NCBI GenBank assembly: GCA_030272585.1
Contig: BSYQ01000009.1
Location: forward strand, 1,860,001 to 1,924,000
From: Bryopsis sp. KO-2023
Taxonomy: Eukaryota > Chlorophyta > Ulvophyceae > Bryopsidales > Bryopsidaceae
Direction: 5' to 3'
Length of the DNA: 64,000 bases
Shown here: positions 27,247 through 38,970 of the stretch, one piece after another
Layout: the number at the start of each line of letters is the position of its first letter
How positions within the stretch are numbered: the first letter of the stretch is position 1
Made by a program: the position numbers and the translations under genes
Notes under the pieces: generated by a model
What the model saw: the letters and a program-made list of their open reading frames with translations, nothing else
Database searches by the model: none
Told to the model about the DNA's origin: nothing

Positions 27247-30200
27247 TCACTTTCTGTTTCTACCACTGATTGTCAATAATGCGAGACGGCTGATCATGAT
27301 TGCCAGACCCGGAGCTCCTTTGACAAGCAGATTTGCCCTGGTTTCGTTGTTTGCCTTCAGAAATAGGGCCCAACCAAAACCCAGCAGCTCCGTGAAAGAA
27401 TGTCTTGACGACAGGAAGCCTTGCCAATGGTAGTCCGACAAGGCAAAAAAAGCCGCGAAAAACTCACGGGTTTCCTGAATGATTCAACAAAAAAACACCT
27501 ATCAGAATTATTATTATAATTATTTTTTTCTAAGTATGGATGAATCAAAAGAAGAAAAGAGAAAAAAAGGGGGAAAGGGGGAAAACGAAAATGAATACCT
27601 GCAGATTGAGCTTCAACACCACCTCCATCCCAAACCAAAAAAATTCTCTTTGCCATATTCTTTCGACAGGCCAAATCGCTTGCCACACACGCACTGCAGC
27701 CATGTTGGCTTCCTCTTCTGTGAGCGGCACGTGTTTCGATCCTGAACCAGAAAAAATTCATCAAAAGATCAATATGCTATTCATACACTATTTTTAGATG
27801 AATTGAACATAATCAAGCACTTTACATAAGAGGCCAGTAACATCCACCAAACCCCTTTCAGGTTGTCGAAACTCAGGCTAATTGTCGGCCAAGAATGACA
27901 AGATTTTTTTTCAACACGAAAATACAGCCCTTTCCCTCATATTGCCAAACTCTTCTCAATTTCCTTCAAAAAGTTTCCAACACATTCACAGCCCATTCTC
28001 TTCCTCTTGTTTTTTTTTCATTTGATTTTCTTCCCCTCCCCCTTTTTTTCCCTTTTCTTATTTTGTTCAGTGGAACACCCACCGATATCTTTTGCCTGGT
28101 CCCTTGGAAAAGACAGCTGATCAGTGATGGCGTCTGCCAGAGCCGGAGCCACTCCCAACATCCTGGAAACCATGTAGCCGGTGGCTGGATGCACCATTCC
28201 GGCGGTGCCCCCGATTCCGAGCGTTCTTTGAGGGTTGGTCGGAAGCTCCCCCCCCATCGGGATCAAACAGCACTCCTCTTCTTCGACATTCAGAACCTTG
28301 ATGATGAAAAAAAAAGACAGCCCCACCCCCGTGAGTTTTTTTTTCAATTATCTACCCACCTATTCATCGAACCTGATGTTTTTTAATGTGGAGGATTCCT
28401 ACATAACATGTACATAACATCCTAGAATCCGTGAAAACGCAAAGATCTGTTAAACAAAAGTTGAATTTTGAGGCCATGCATATGTTTCATTGTTGAGCCC
28501 AATGTATAGAAGGGCTAACCACCCCCCAAAAAAGAAAAAAAAAGAAAAAGAAAAAACATCCTCAAATCTTATTATTGCTGATGCCTACCTTCAAACCCAG
28601 CCATTCCATTCGCACTTTCAGCCTCTCTTTCAAGTCGTCGAAAGAAATGGCGGGTCGAGCCACCAACGAGGTTTCTTCCAAAAATATTTTCGTTTTGGAA
28701 AAAGGCATGACGTAGAGGAAAGTGGGGAGCTCGTCGTTTTTTTGCTTCAGTTCGGGGTGCGCTTGCATGTGGCCGTCTCGCCAATCCATGAACAGCATCG
28801 CATCCAGATCGAAGGGGTGGGATTCCACCTCTGAAAATTCAAGGAAGAAAAAAACAGAACAGAGATGAAAAAAAATGCCAGAATTCACTTTTCGATCATG
28901 ATTGTCAGCACAATCAGAAACGAATGAAAGGATTTTATTTAATTAATAAATAATTATTGTTCTTTTTGGGGGGGGGCGGGGGAAGTTCAACCAGTGAGTG
29001 CAGCGATCAAGTCAAATGGAACAAAAATAACATCGACACACACCAAATACTCCCATCACTTTTCGCCTAATTCAAAACAAAAAAAAAACGAATTTCAAAA
29101 AGCCACACACAGAAACCAAGCAAGGGAAAAATTGGGGGAAAAGAGTGAATGAACAAACAAACATAATAAATATGATTGAGTTGTACCTACTAGGACACCA
29201 TAGGCTCCTTGATAACCGGGGTCGAATTTCTTATCATATTCCACCAGCTTTCGAGCGTGGCCTGTCGCGTCGAGCACCAAAGTCCCAGCGATCTCGGTGC
29301 CATCACCACACCTATTGCCCATATCATTCCTCAAACAATAATTTGCTTTCGAAATGTCTTTGTTCTTTGACGAAAAAAAAGCAATTACTCAGATCCACAG
29401 TGGATAGCTGTCCGATTTCTTGTTTCTTTTTGGGGAAGGGCGTCAGACATGCGTTGGGACACATTCTTCCCCACAGAAAGAACAGTTAGCAAGAGTACGT
29501 ATATTATTTGATGGCGGTGATGCTCAGTTTCTGGCCCGATCAGTTCTTTCATACAAGCAAAACGATTTCAAACCCACATGATTCTCGACATCCCATCTCC
29601 GTGTGTCACACTGCTCACTCTCTGTTCGAAAAACGTAACCCCTGAAGGCAAAAACACACACCACAAAACATATCTCTGTGAGTGCATCCAACAGCCTCGC
29701 ATATATTATTTAATAAAAAAAACATCTCGAGCTCTAAACGATCATCATTTTGCTCACGGCCGAGTTTTCACCAAAAGTCCTGTTTCAGATCTATGTAATC
29801 ACGAAATCCCAAAATCAAAATCCACTCAACGAGCCCACAGAATCTTTCTTTATTGAAAAGAACATCCCCCCCTCCATACTCTCCTTGAATACAAATAGTT
29901 CTCAACACGTGAATAAGGATAACACCCTCACCTTGATCGAGGCACCTTCCTAGCAGTTTCTTCTTCAATTTTGGCCGATCCACTCTCCCGTAAGGTCGAT
30001 CCAATGAGCTGCAAAACACAGAGGTCGTCAATTTGCAATTTTTCAGTAACCATGGAGATTGGAAGGAGCTAATGGGGCGTGTGCCAATCCACCCTTAAAA
30101 CACCCACCCCACATCGGAAAATCCATATCAATCGTCTACATGCTTGTATTTGCTCAGAATACTCATCTGAAAAAAAAGGGGGGGGGGGGGGGAGGGGCAG

Positions 30201-30844
30201 TGGTCCAATATGAGCCAGAAATTATCCACATGGAGAAACTCCACATGTGAAACAAAATTCCTTTCAGGGAATTTCTTGTGTACAAATGCCATCCTTCCCT
30301 TTTTTTCTCTATCTACTCACACTTCCCCGTGCGTGTCCTCGTCAAACATGACCGTCACTCGTGGCCAAACCACTTCGAAACAGTCGTCCAACCCCATCAT
30401 CTCAAACTCGTCCACCCACACGCCATAGTTGTTCGGCCAGTTCGCCAGGGGGGAAGGGTCGATGATGCACACCGTGAACCCCGCCTCAGAAACCCGGTCC
30501 GCCACCGCCAGACCTGAGGGACCTCCCCCAGCCACCACCAAATCAAACTTCTTTTGTTTGGAAGGGTCGAACTGCTTGAGCTCGACGCTGGAAAGCTCGG
30601 CAAGGACGTGCGAAGTCGCGGGAGCCGACGACGGAGGGGCCGTCGTTGCGTGGCATCGCAAGTTCGCGGCTCCCGTAGGAGCTAATGATGGGAATGAGCT
30701 GTCTCGAGCTCCTTGAGAGTGCTCGCGCTGATTCCTCAGGCGGGGATGGCAGTCAGGGTTGGGTTGCGCGCGAACGGAGGGACGCAGCTTGGCTTTCGCG
30801 GACCAGCCGCCGCTTGGCGACATAACGTCCCCGCACGCCCTCAT
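27247..30844 (-). CDS. LCYB: Lycopene beta-cyclase, plastid-targeted
   Basis: Cyclises both ends of lycopene to beta-carotene; a FAD/NAD(P)-dependent plastid membrane enzyme. Eight exons fit in phase (about 538 residues): 30844..30321, 30008..29932, 29641..29578, 29311..29187, 28830..28589, 28296..28083, 27741..27599, 27474..27247. The first ~85 residues form an Arg/Ser/Pro-rich transit peptide. Then come DLVVAGGGPSGLAVADRVSE (dinucleotide fold, about 101-120), WPNNYGVWVDEFE, RPYGRVDRPKLK, LVLDATGHARKLV, GYQGAYGVL, LFMDWRDGHM, IPMGGELP, LGIGGTAGMVHPATGYMVSR, QREFFWFGMEVVLKLNL and YHWQGFLSSRHSFTELL. This is the full set of CrtL-type motifs. The start was chosen at 30844, the first ATG of the frame. 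The gene is divergent from PEX12. Confidence 0.95.
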
Positions 30845-31060
30845 TTTCCTCCGAACAACGACGGACGTCAAAAAAAAACAATTCGCGGCTCGACGCAGAA
30901 GACGTCTGCCAAAGTGTGAAACTCCTGCTGTTTGGGTTTATACATCTTTGTGAAAATCTTGAAGGAAACCGTACGACAATGACTTTTTCCCCTCAATTTA
31001 TTCTTCGTCCTAAGACGTCTGCATGTACAGGTTTTCACCCACGCGCTTTCCTGCTAGACG
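30845..31060. promoter_or_regulatory. Divergent promoter between LCYB and PEX12
   Basis: Only 216 bp separate the two start codons. The palindromic 11-mer AAGACGTCTGC (ACGT core) occurs twice in direct orientation, at 30899-30909 and 31012-31022, and a further GGACGTCA lies near 30865. ACGT cores are typical bZIP-type sites in plants; use here is inferred. Confidence 0.5.
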
Positions 31061-33531
31061 ATGTCTTTCGTTTCGATTGACGCATCGAACGATACCTCAC
31101 GACCCACGTTTTTCGAAATGGTGGCGGCGGAAAGATTGACGCCAAGTTTGAAGGCTGCGGTGGTGTATTCGCTCTGGGTGAGTGGAGGGACATGCATTCC
31201 AGCTCCAAATCTTCATCACTCGAGCATGCACCCCCTCCAAATCAATGCATGCAAAAGATTCTGGGGAGCGTCATTGCCTGCGATTGTTCTTCTTTCTCAC
31301 CTGGGATGCACCATATTAGTCATGCCATGCACTGTGGACATGTGGTGTTGTTTTCCCCCAGGTTTATGCACAGAGGCGGCGATGGATGAGGTATCTTCTG
31401 GAGTTTGAGGATGAAGTGTGTTTTTTTGGAGCCGTGGTTTTGGAGTGGTCCAGCTTGGTCAGTGCGAGTGGATCTCTGGCCGAATCCCTGTATGGTTTAA
31501 AGAGGGCATCCACGGAGCCTGGCAGCAAAGGAGGGTCGATATCATCCAGGCAACGCTTCCTCTCCGTACTGTTTTTGGTGGGTAGGTTTGTCTTTTTCCT
31601 TCGTTTGGCTTCTTTTAACATTTTCGTTCCATCTGGAGCACTTCTATTTCGGTTTTCTGTTTTGTTTTTTGTTTTTGTTTTTTGGGGGGGGGGGCAGCCA
31701 AACTCTTTCCACCCAGTGATGAGTAAATGGGTATCTGGCGCATTGCTTGTGAATGAGCTGGGGAGAGTTGGCTTGATATCGAACATACTTTCTTTTTCTC
31801 CACTGACCAGGTGGTCGTCCCGTATTTGAGTAACAAATTGGCAAAGCTGGGAAATGTTTCGAATCAATCAGAAGGCAGGGGCGACATGGCTGAGAGTCAG
31901 ACCAGTGGACACACCGTTGAGGTCCGTTGGAATGAATGGTTCTCTCTATGGATTTGTCAAGGTTTGTGCTGCAAACTCCACTTTTTTTTCTCCTTTTTTT
32001 TTTTTGGGGGGGGGGGGGGAGGGGGCTTTATGTGTTTTTACTGGACACATGTTCTGGAAAATGGGGATGTCAAGACTTGTTGATCGATTCAGTGGTATGG
32101 TTCTTTTTGTAAAAAGAATTCAATGCCTCCCGCAGAAAAAATGGAAGAACAAAGAAGAGCATATTGAAGTGTCAAATTTTAGGAATTCGTTTATCCACTG
32201 GTGTTCGATTCGTCTGGTTTGTTCAGGGCTCCAGTGCCCATTCGACCTTGAGGAGCTGCTTCAGACGAATACTAGGAATTTTGAAGGCGGTTTATCCTTG
32301 GTTGCATCTATCATACGAAGGCTTAGACTTCATTTATCAGCTGAAGTACTTGGTGGGGCAGACTCCATATTTTTCCCCTTGGCTGCAGCTGTCTAAGCTG
32401 AAGGTGGTCAGGGTTTCAGGGGACGATGTGGTGAGGGCTGAAAAAAAGACAGAAAAAAGACACAAAAACGTAGACCACATTGTGTGTGTTTTTTTTTTTT
32501 AATTTCAAAAAAATATATATAAATATAAAAATTAAATAATTATTCAATATTTTTTTTTGATGCAGATCCAACAAGTGAGAACAAAAGAGACGAAACGATG
32601 GCAAGCCTTGAACCGTGTTCGAAATCAACCCAGTCCGGAATGGTGGAAAGGGGTCAAGGAAGCTTTTCTGCGACTGGGTTTTTTCACCTCGGACCATGGT
32701 CGGCATGCGATTGTTGTTTTGGTATTTGCATTTAAGGTATCGTTTTTTTTTGTTTTTTTTTCCCTTTTGAATTCCAGCCAGACACCCATATTTGCATTGC
32801 ACACAAAATCTATATGTACAGCTGTCCTTTCGAAAAAAAGTATACATGACTTTCCCCTTTGGCACCTGTTTCATGCAGAGAAAAAACCCAAACCAAAACC
32901 ATGACCAATCCACATATTTCCTTCCTCCCTGTTTCGAAAACGAAACAAAAAAATGATGAGGAGATATGTAACTCAGGATGCTGTCTGTTTTTTTTTTTGG
33001 GAAGGCACTCGAGTGGTGGTACTCGACGGGTGAAGAAAAACTGCAAAAGACTCGAGCGCTACCTGTACCTCCACCTCCACCCCCACCGAAACCTCACCCT
33101 GATGGAGTGGGCCTCCCTGAAGAACCAGACACTTGCCCAATTTGCAGGTAATTGATTTCATATGATCCCAAATTTGTGCACTGGCAAACCTAACTTCAAA
33201 CAAACCCTGTTCGCCTTTGGCTGAACAGAGGTATGGTTACCACTTTCCATTAAAAGGAAGGAAGGGGGGGGGAAGTGGAGAAGACTTGTGCTTGTGCTGG
33301 TTGTATCTTTTTTGGGGGGGTGTATTTTAGTCGTCGTCTTACTCTCGAGGAAGCTTCTTTTTTTGTTGTGGCTGCAGAAAGGATCGACAGAACCCTGCAC
33401 AAATAGTCGTGTCGGGCTATGTCTTTTGCTACAGATGCATTTTCTATTTCGTCGAAAGGCACAAATATTGCCCAGTCACGCGGATCCCCGCTTCAGCTGA
33501 CCACATCCGCCGATTGTTCAAGGGCTCTTAG
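31061..33531 (+). CDS. PEX12: Peroxin-12 (PEX12), RING-type E3 of the peroxisomal import machinery
   Basis: Integral peroxisomal membrane protein that with PEX2 and PEX10 ubiquitinates the import receptor PEX5. Seven exons keep phase (about 371 residues): 31061..31177, 31362..31577, 31811..31921, 32227..32430, 32566..32736, 33005..33147, 33378..33531. Family features: RPTFFEMVAAERL near the N-terminus, LLEFEDE, SLAESLYGLKR, LSVLFLVVVPYLSNKL, LKAVYPWLHLSYEGLDFIYQ, EWWYST, a Pro-rich linker, then a degenerate RING with DTCPIC, GYVFCYRC and HKYCPVTRIPASADHIRRLF. The 3' end of exon 3 is the least certain; ending at GAG keeps phase with GSSAHSTLRSC. Some introns carry T/G homopolymer junctions. 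Confidence 0.93.
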
Positions 33532-34600
33532 ACTATGGCCGGGTTTTTCCCCAATCTTCATTCTTGCTAGCATGTCAAATTTTGGTTCTCCTGGTAGCTT
33601 TATGGAAAAGGTAGTGGATTGCTGTAGAATTATTAGAGTTTTGTACGTTTTACATCGTTGTAATGAAGGCACCCTGGAAGTGCAACAGCAGTTGAGGTCC
33701 AAATGCTCAGTTTGGAATTGTATGGAAGGCAATCAGTGTAGTGATTCTCCAGCTGTGGGGTCGACAATCATTACCGAGAACCTGTGCATCAACAATTTCT
33801 TCCCAAGAAGTGCTGGGAAGACCTGACCCTGCAACTGGGGTCAGGAATGGGTGTTGTTGAGGTGGGTGGAACGGCCTGGATCACCTCTTTTTCCAACTCA
33901 AAAAAAAACTTTTTTTTTTCAGCACAACTAATCACAGTGCAACTCCACACAAGTTTTTTTTCGATCCGTCTCTCGCCCAGTCTTCTTTGTGCCTATTTGC
34001 GAGCCAACTCGTCCCCACCAAAAGCGATGTCTATGCAACCCTCTCCATACACAACGGTTCCTTTTCGCCAGGTCTTCTCAAGCGAAGCACAAAGGAACAA
34101 TTACAATTCTCGTGGCCCAAGTCGTCCATGTCCCATTCTGTTTCCTTCACAAGCGCTTCCAGATTGGTCACAGCAAAGGGAAACTGACTGCACCGTACCT
34201 TGAGGAAAGTGCCAACGAACATCTATCTTCCGTCTCCGTGCTTGAATCTATGCCCGTTTGCTTAGATCTGGTTCTCAGAGATTGCTGGTTGAGGTCGGAA
34301 GAATGCGGCGTTGTTTTTGAGAAACATCCTGATTCTGTCAGCAGAAAAGAACGGAAACCCATAACGTCCAGTTTCTTCCATAACGTGGCCTTCCCCGACC
34401 GCACCATTTCCAAGTCTAGCGTCGGTCGACCCTATATTTATGTTGCAAATTTAAACACTTGACTTCGATACATCTCAACAACTCAACTACTAAATTAATC
34501 AAGCTTTATCGATTTCTTTGAACTTAATAAAAGAAACGAAGAGTTTAAAGTATTTTTAATGAAAACTTTTTTCTTCAAGAAAAGAATATTTTACGAATTC
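33532..34600. other. Unassigned region with overlapping short ORFs
   Basis: The sequence is less A/T-biased than other intergenic DNA and has open frames on both strands: 33989-34462 (+), 34168-34413 (-) and 34031-34222 (-). The minus frames include a Glu/Asp-rich stretch LEALVKETEWDMDDLGHENC, but splice sites do not join them. A small gene or degraded coding sequence is possible. Confidence 0.3.
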
Positions 34601-34626
34601 ATTAGTTATAATTAAAATGTTAAAAG

Positions 34627-34917
34627 ATGATTTTTAAGGACCCCTCTTGGACCCTTCGAGAGAAGGGAGCCACCGCGCCACGACAAGGCGGGGGTCCACC
34701 GCGGTGGAAAAACATGGGTAGTCCCGGGCTCGGCCGCCCACCCGACGGATCAGGAGGTCTTTCGAATTGCCCGGCCCGGGTGGGTGGTTTTTTCCCCGGG
34801 GTGGTGGCTAACCGAGCCGGAACCCAAATATGGATTCCAAGCGCACACCACCCCGGGTAGATCGCGGACCCAATCCCGCGATCAACCACGTCTTCGGTAC
34901 GGGGGTACCTAGACACA
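34627..34917 (+). mobile_element. LTR/leader-like fragment related to the element at 53 kb
   Basis: Starts with AAGGACCCCTCTTGGACCC and shares GGGAGCCACCGCGCCACGAC, AAGGCGGGGGTCCACCG, TGGAAAAACATGGGT and CTCGGCCGCCCA with 53041-53200. The G/C-rich block stands out sharply from the A/T-rich flanks. It has no coding part, so it looks like an old solo fragment of a Ty3/gypsy-type LTR or leader. Confidence 0.55.
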
Positions 34918-35015
34918 CAAGGGGAAAAAAAAAAAAATTAATTAAAAAAAATCAAAGATCAGTCCGAGCGAGCCGGAAAGATCAATGATATGACTTTCTA
35001 CCATGTCCGACGCCC

Positions 35016-37520
35016 TTACATTCCAGAGAAATCCTTTTCCTCCTCAATGAAAGTGTTTCCGCGTGGAACTTGAACCCCGTCAACCAAGGTCGCGTTTCTG
35101 TCCCCGACTGAGTTATCGATTTTGGGTAGCTTCGGCTGGGGACTTCTCAATCCGCTGGACATAACAAACACAATTTCTTGTTCGTTTTCCCATTCGATCC
35201 AGACTCACACGCCGATTCCTTCTTGGCCAGCAGTGAATACAACCAATCAGAAATCTGAAATCTGGGTCAAGCTCTCAGTGCTTACCTCCTTGGGTCCATT
35301 CCAAGATTCACCTCATCCTCGCTCTCTTTCCTTGTGAGATGCAAGTTCTCTTTAGCTCTCCGTTCCTTGAACTCTGTGTAGCGGTCTTTGTGCCGCAGCT
35401 GCATTTTATGATCATCCAGACCCAAGGCATCTTTTGTCCCGTCGCCAATGTCTTCAAAGAGCTGGGAATTCTCTTTGCCCTCCCACAGTTTGGGTCGATT
35501 GAATCGACGCATTTTTAGGGAAGAAATCGCCTGGAGTTTTACAGTTCAGTTCAGGAAATTCAATTGTGTATGCAGCCATAGTTTTAACTTTAATGATCTA
35601 CGATCAATGCAAGGATTGGTTGCAAAAAAACGCAGTCATATTTCTCCAACTGCTCAGAAATGTTTTTCAACCTGCAAAAAAATCATCTAGTGGTCCAACA
35701 GTCTTAACCCCCACCTGTTCATCATCAACAAACATTGGCTCCGTCTCAAAATCCTCCGGCAGTTTGTCTGTCCCTCCTATCAGTGCCCGCTTCGGACCGA
35801 GAGTGAGAGCTGATCCTTGCACACTCAATGTGAGGGTCCGTACCAATTTACCACTCAAAGAGTGCATTTCGATAGGGATGCTCCTCTGATGTCGGCCGAA
35901 GGACTGGACCAAAACGAAATGAAAGACCCCCCTCAACAATTGCCTCTCAATGAAATCCACCTGAGGGTTGATTTTTTTCCACCCTGTCCCCAGCCATTCA
36001 ATTTTCCAAGAATGCCTCCGTAAAACAACTTTTTAGCATCGGCTTACCTTTGGACAATACCCCACAATCAGCACCACCGATTGACCTGGTGGGATCAGTC
36101 CCTGGGATGGTTTGCAGTTGAAGTAGGGAGGCATATTGAATTTCACCGGGAGGTCCGACTTCTTGTTCGACAAATCAATAGTCTGTTCAGCATGCCCCGA
36201 AGTGGGGACATCGCCAAACTGCAAGAAATCCGGTCAGATGAGAGCCCCCGACTCGACACCTCGACCTTTCAATGGAAATCGACATTTTTCACCCCCCAGC
36301 CCGAAATCCACTTGCCCCACGTATTCATAGAGCTTCCCATGCTTGCCCATCGCATCCATGTTTGAAACGAAACCCTGCGATGTTTCAACACCACTCAATG
36401 CTTGATTGAGCAGAACAAAATTGAATCAAAACTGGGGGAAACAGCAGTTTGGTGTTTTTACCTTGCTGGGTTTGTGACCTGAAGGTGTAAAGCGGATTTT
36501 GAGACTTTTGGATGAGAAGGGCTCGACGGTGGCTGTTAATGGGAAAATCGTGAAAGGATTCTCTCCAGATTCTCTGGCCTTCGCTTTCATTCGGGCTGTT
36601 TGGATGAATCCAGCAAAGGGATCCACGGCTTGTTGCTGCTCATTGCAGGGCAATTTGAAAAAATAAAAATAACATTGAAACATTATATACTGCAGAAAGA
36701 CGATTGTCAGAAATGCAACTGTCCAAAAATGGAGCATTGGCCTTCAGGAGAAAAAAAAGGAACATCCTCTTGCATTGATTCTTCCAATTCTTGCATTGGT
36801 TTTTGGAGGGCAAGTTATGGCAGCTTTTTGAAAATATGACCACTGATTTTGCTGGAGGGTTGTCAATAAAAAACAATCGAACAAAAAAATGAAAATGAAA
36901 AGCAAATCAATTGAACGAATAGTCTTTTTCTGCAAACCTCGGAATCTTCTGACGAAGTAACCGATTTTTCCTCCTCTTGGGGTTCATCTGTTTCGGCCAT
37001 ATCAAACTTGTTACCGAAAGAAATAACGCATCGGATCTCTTTGGGGCCATTGTTGGATATCTGAAGGCTCTGTTCTGCCCTTTCCCCAAAAAACAGGGAC
37101 CCGAAATCCACCTGAAGAAAAAAAAAACCCCAAAAAACCCTGACTTGCATTGTGAATACAACCATAAGCTTGCATACTGAAGGAAAAAACGTTCATTAGT
37201 GAAATAATCTAAAACGATGAATTTTTAAGTCGGTTTATTTAACACATGCACCAAGGATCAGTTTTCAGACCATGATTCTAGCCTTTTGTCTGCTCACCAT
37301 AATCCACCAAAACTCATTTCATCAAATTCACATAGAACGAGAAGCTAAACCATCGGTTCCTTCCTCTTTCTTTTTCTTTATTTCCACTCACCCCTTGGGT
37401 TTCTGCCCCATGCTCGTTGATAACTTGGACAGAGTGTTTCATGACGGTCCCTGCGACGGCCACCCTCTGCAGATCCCCCTGCTCATCGATTCTGATTATT
37501 TTCGATTGTCGCTTCGCCAT
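35016..37520 (-). CDS. ASH (MSP/PapD-like) domain flagellar protein with in-frame TGA
   Basis: Seven exons fit in phase (478 codons including the terminal stop): 37520..37392, 37111..36938, 36635..36462, 36374..36048, 35960..35715, 35530..35286, 35154..35016. The repeated pattern (VDFGSLFFGERAEQSLQISN; FTIFPLTATVEPFSSKSLKI; VDFGLGGEKCRFPLKGRG; LQFGDVPTSGHAEQTIDLSN) is that of ASH domains found in HYDIN and CFAP central-pair proteins. CFAP47 or CFAP221 relatives are my best guess. A charged tail (HKDRYTEFKERRAKENLHL) follows. Exon 4 contains a TGA at 36234-36236 between GVESGALI and PDFLQFGDV. Read straight through, the flanks match the ASH consensus closely. Explanations: pseudogenisation, base error, a 39-nt GT-AG intron that would keep phase, or readthrough. 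Confidence 0.65.
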
Positions 37521-38970
37521 TTACGCTCCCTATTTCCTGACCTCCCAAATCTGCTTGGATCACTACTATCAAAACTTTTGAGGCCACTGTGGGGTGGGAG
37601 GAGTGCTGTGATGTGCTAGTTCTGATACTTGTGCGAAAGAAAAGAGCTAAGCGATTCGCCACTCAGGATTTCTGAGCAGAATTAATCATTGAATGGGTTC
37701 TTTTGCTCTTCGTGGGGATGCGTTTTTTCCTTCCTATTCGATTCATTTCCTATTGGAGGCAAAAGTTGGGTGCAACCAGGGAAAGTAAAGCAATGTCCCT
37801 CGAGCAAACAGTAAAAGGATCTACCACCAGCCACAAAGGCTGCCAGCTGATTCTTAAATATCCTCTCCACCAATCAATTTCATCCCTATGAGATTTCAAA
37901 ACATCGCACCCAACACACACAAATGCAGATATTCACAAATGCAGATATTCTGCAGAAAACGTCCTGTTGATACTGACACCCCACTGCCAGCCCAACCTCC
38001 ACACTAGACTATCTCCTGTTTCTCTAGAAATTGCGTTTTTTTCTCTTTTATGGAAAAGCAATACCAGGCATCGTCTCAGCAGGAAAGTTACCAGATACGC
38101 AAAAAATAGTTTCCCTAAAAAAAGAGACAGGTCATGATTTCAAAGAATCTGAACAGTTCTTGCTTGAAACCTAATCTTGAAACGAAATGAACAAAAATCT
38201 AATTTCCCACTCCACACAGTCGGTACAAGTCAATTGTTACAAATATGATAAACGTTGCTGAGCCACATCATAAACTACAACAGTTCCCAAGTACCCTTCC
38301 AACAATGACAAAAAGATACGGGAAAAAAAAACACAGTGAAAAAAAATGAATGTACTGCCATCATGATCAGGATTTCAACCTGAAGTACCCTTTGCAACCC
38401 AATTCTTGATACAGTTGATAACTAATGGAAACAAGTAGCAAGGAAATTCGACTGTCACTCTCTCACTCATTCCCCTCTGACTCGCTCTCACTCTTTCCCC
38501 CCTTTTACTCTCACTCATTCCCCTCTGACCCCCTCTCACTCTTTTTCCCCCTTATACTCTCACTCTTTCACTAAATCATTCCTTGTCTCTCTCTTTTCCT
38601 AGATCATGCCTTGTCGCTTGATAGAATCAACTGCCGACACAAATAACAGATACAGCAGCAAACCACTATATATCTATCACAAATACAGCAGCAAACCACT
38701 ATATCTACCACAACGATTTGGTTCCAAAAAAAAAGAAGAGGATCCCAAATAGACCCTCCTTCAGCATTTTAAAAACGAAATAAAAAAATGAGTAAAAACC
38801 GAAACCTATCCCTCAGAAAATGCATTGTGTGCACCTGGTAACAACACATGCAAATCTGGGGTCAATTTCGGCGTTAAAACGGATAGACATCGATGGGAAA
38901 ATGTACGAGGAGGGAGGAAATGCTTTGAATGGTTGTAAAAAAACAAAAAAAATCATGGATGAGATTATTC
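37521..38970. other. Intergenic, low-complexity
   Basis: 5' flank of the ASH gene and 3' flank of the transporter. It contains small direct repeats (a 16-bp ACAAATGCAGATATTC pair near 37920; TACAGCAGCAAACCACTATA twice near 38650-38705) and the pyrimidine minisatellite listed separately. No gene was seen. Confidence 0.45.
38455..38572. repeat. Pyrimidine-rich minisatellite, about 48-bp unit, 2.4 copies
   Basis: CTCTCACTCATTCCCCTCTG begins each unit and TTTCCCCC-type runs end it. The second and third units start about 48 bp apart. Confidence 0.7.

Noticed and set aside
37920-38705. Possible CRISPR-like direct repeats
   Set aside because: Only two copies each, no regular spacers, and the genome is eukaryotic.
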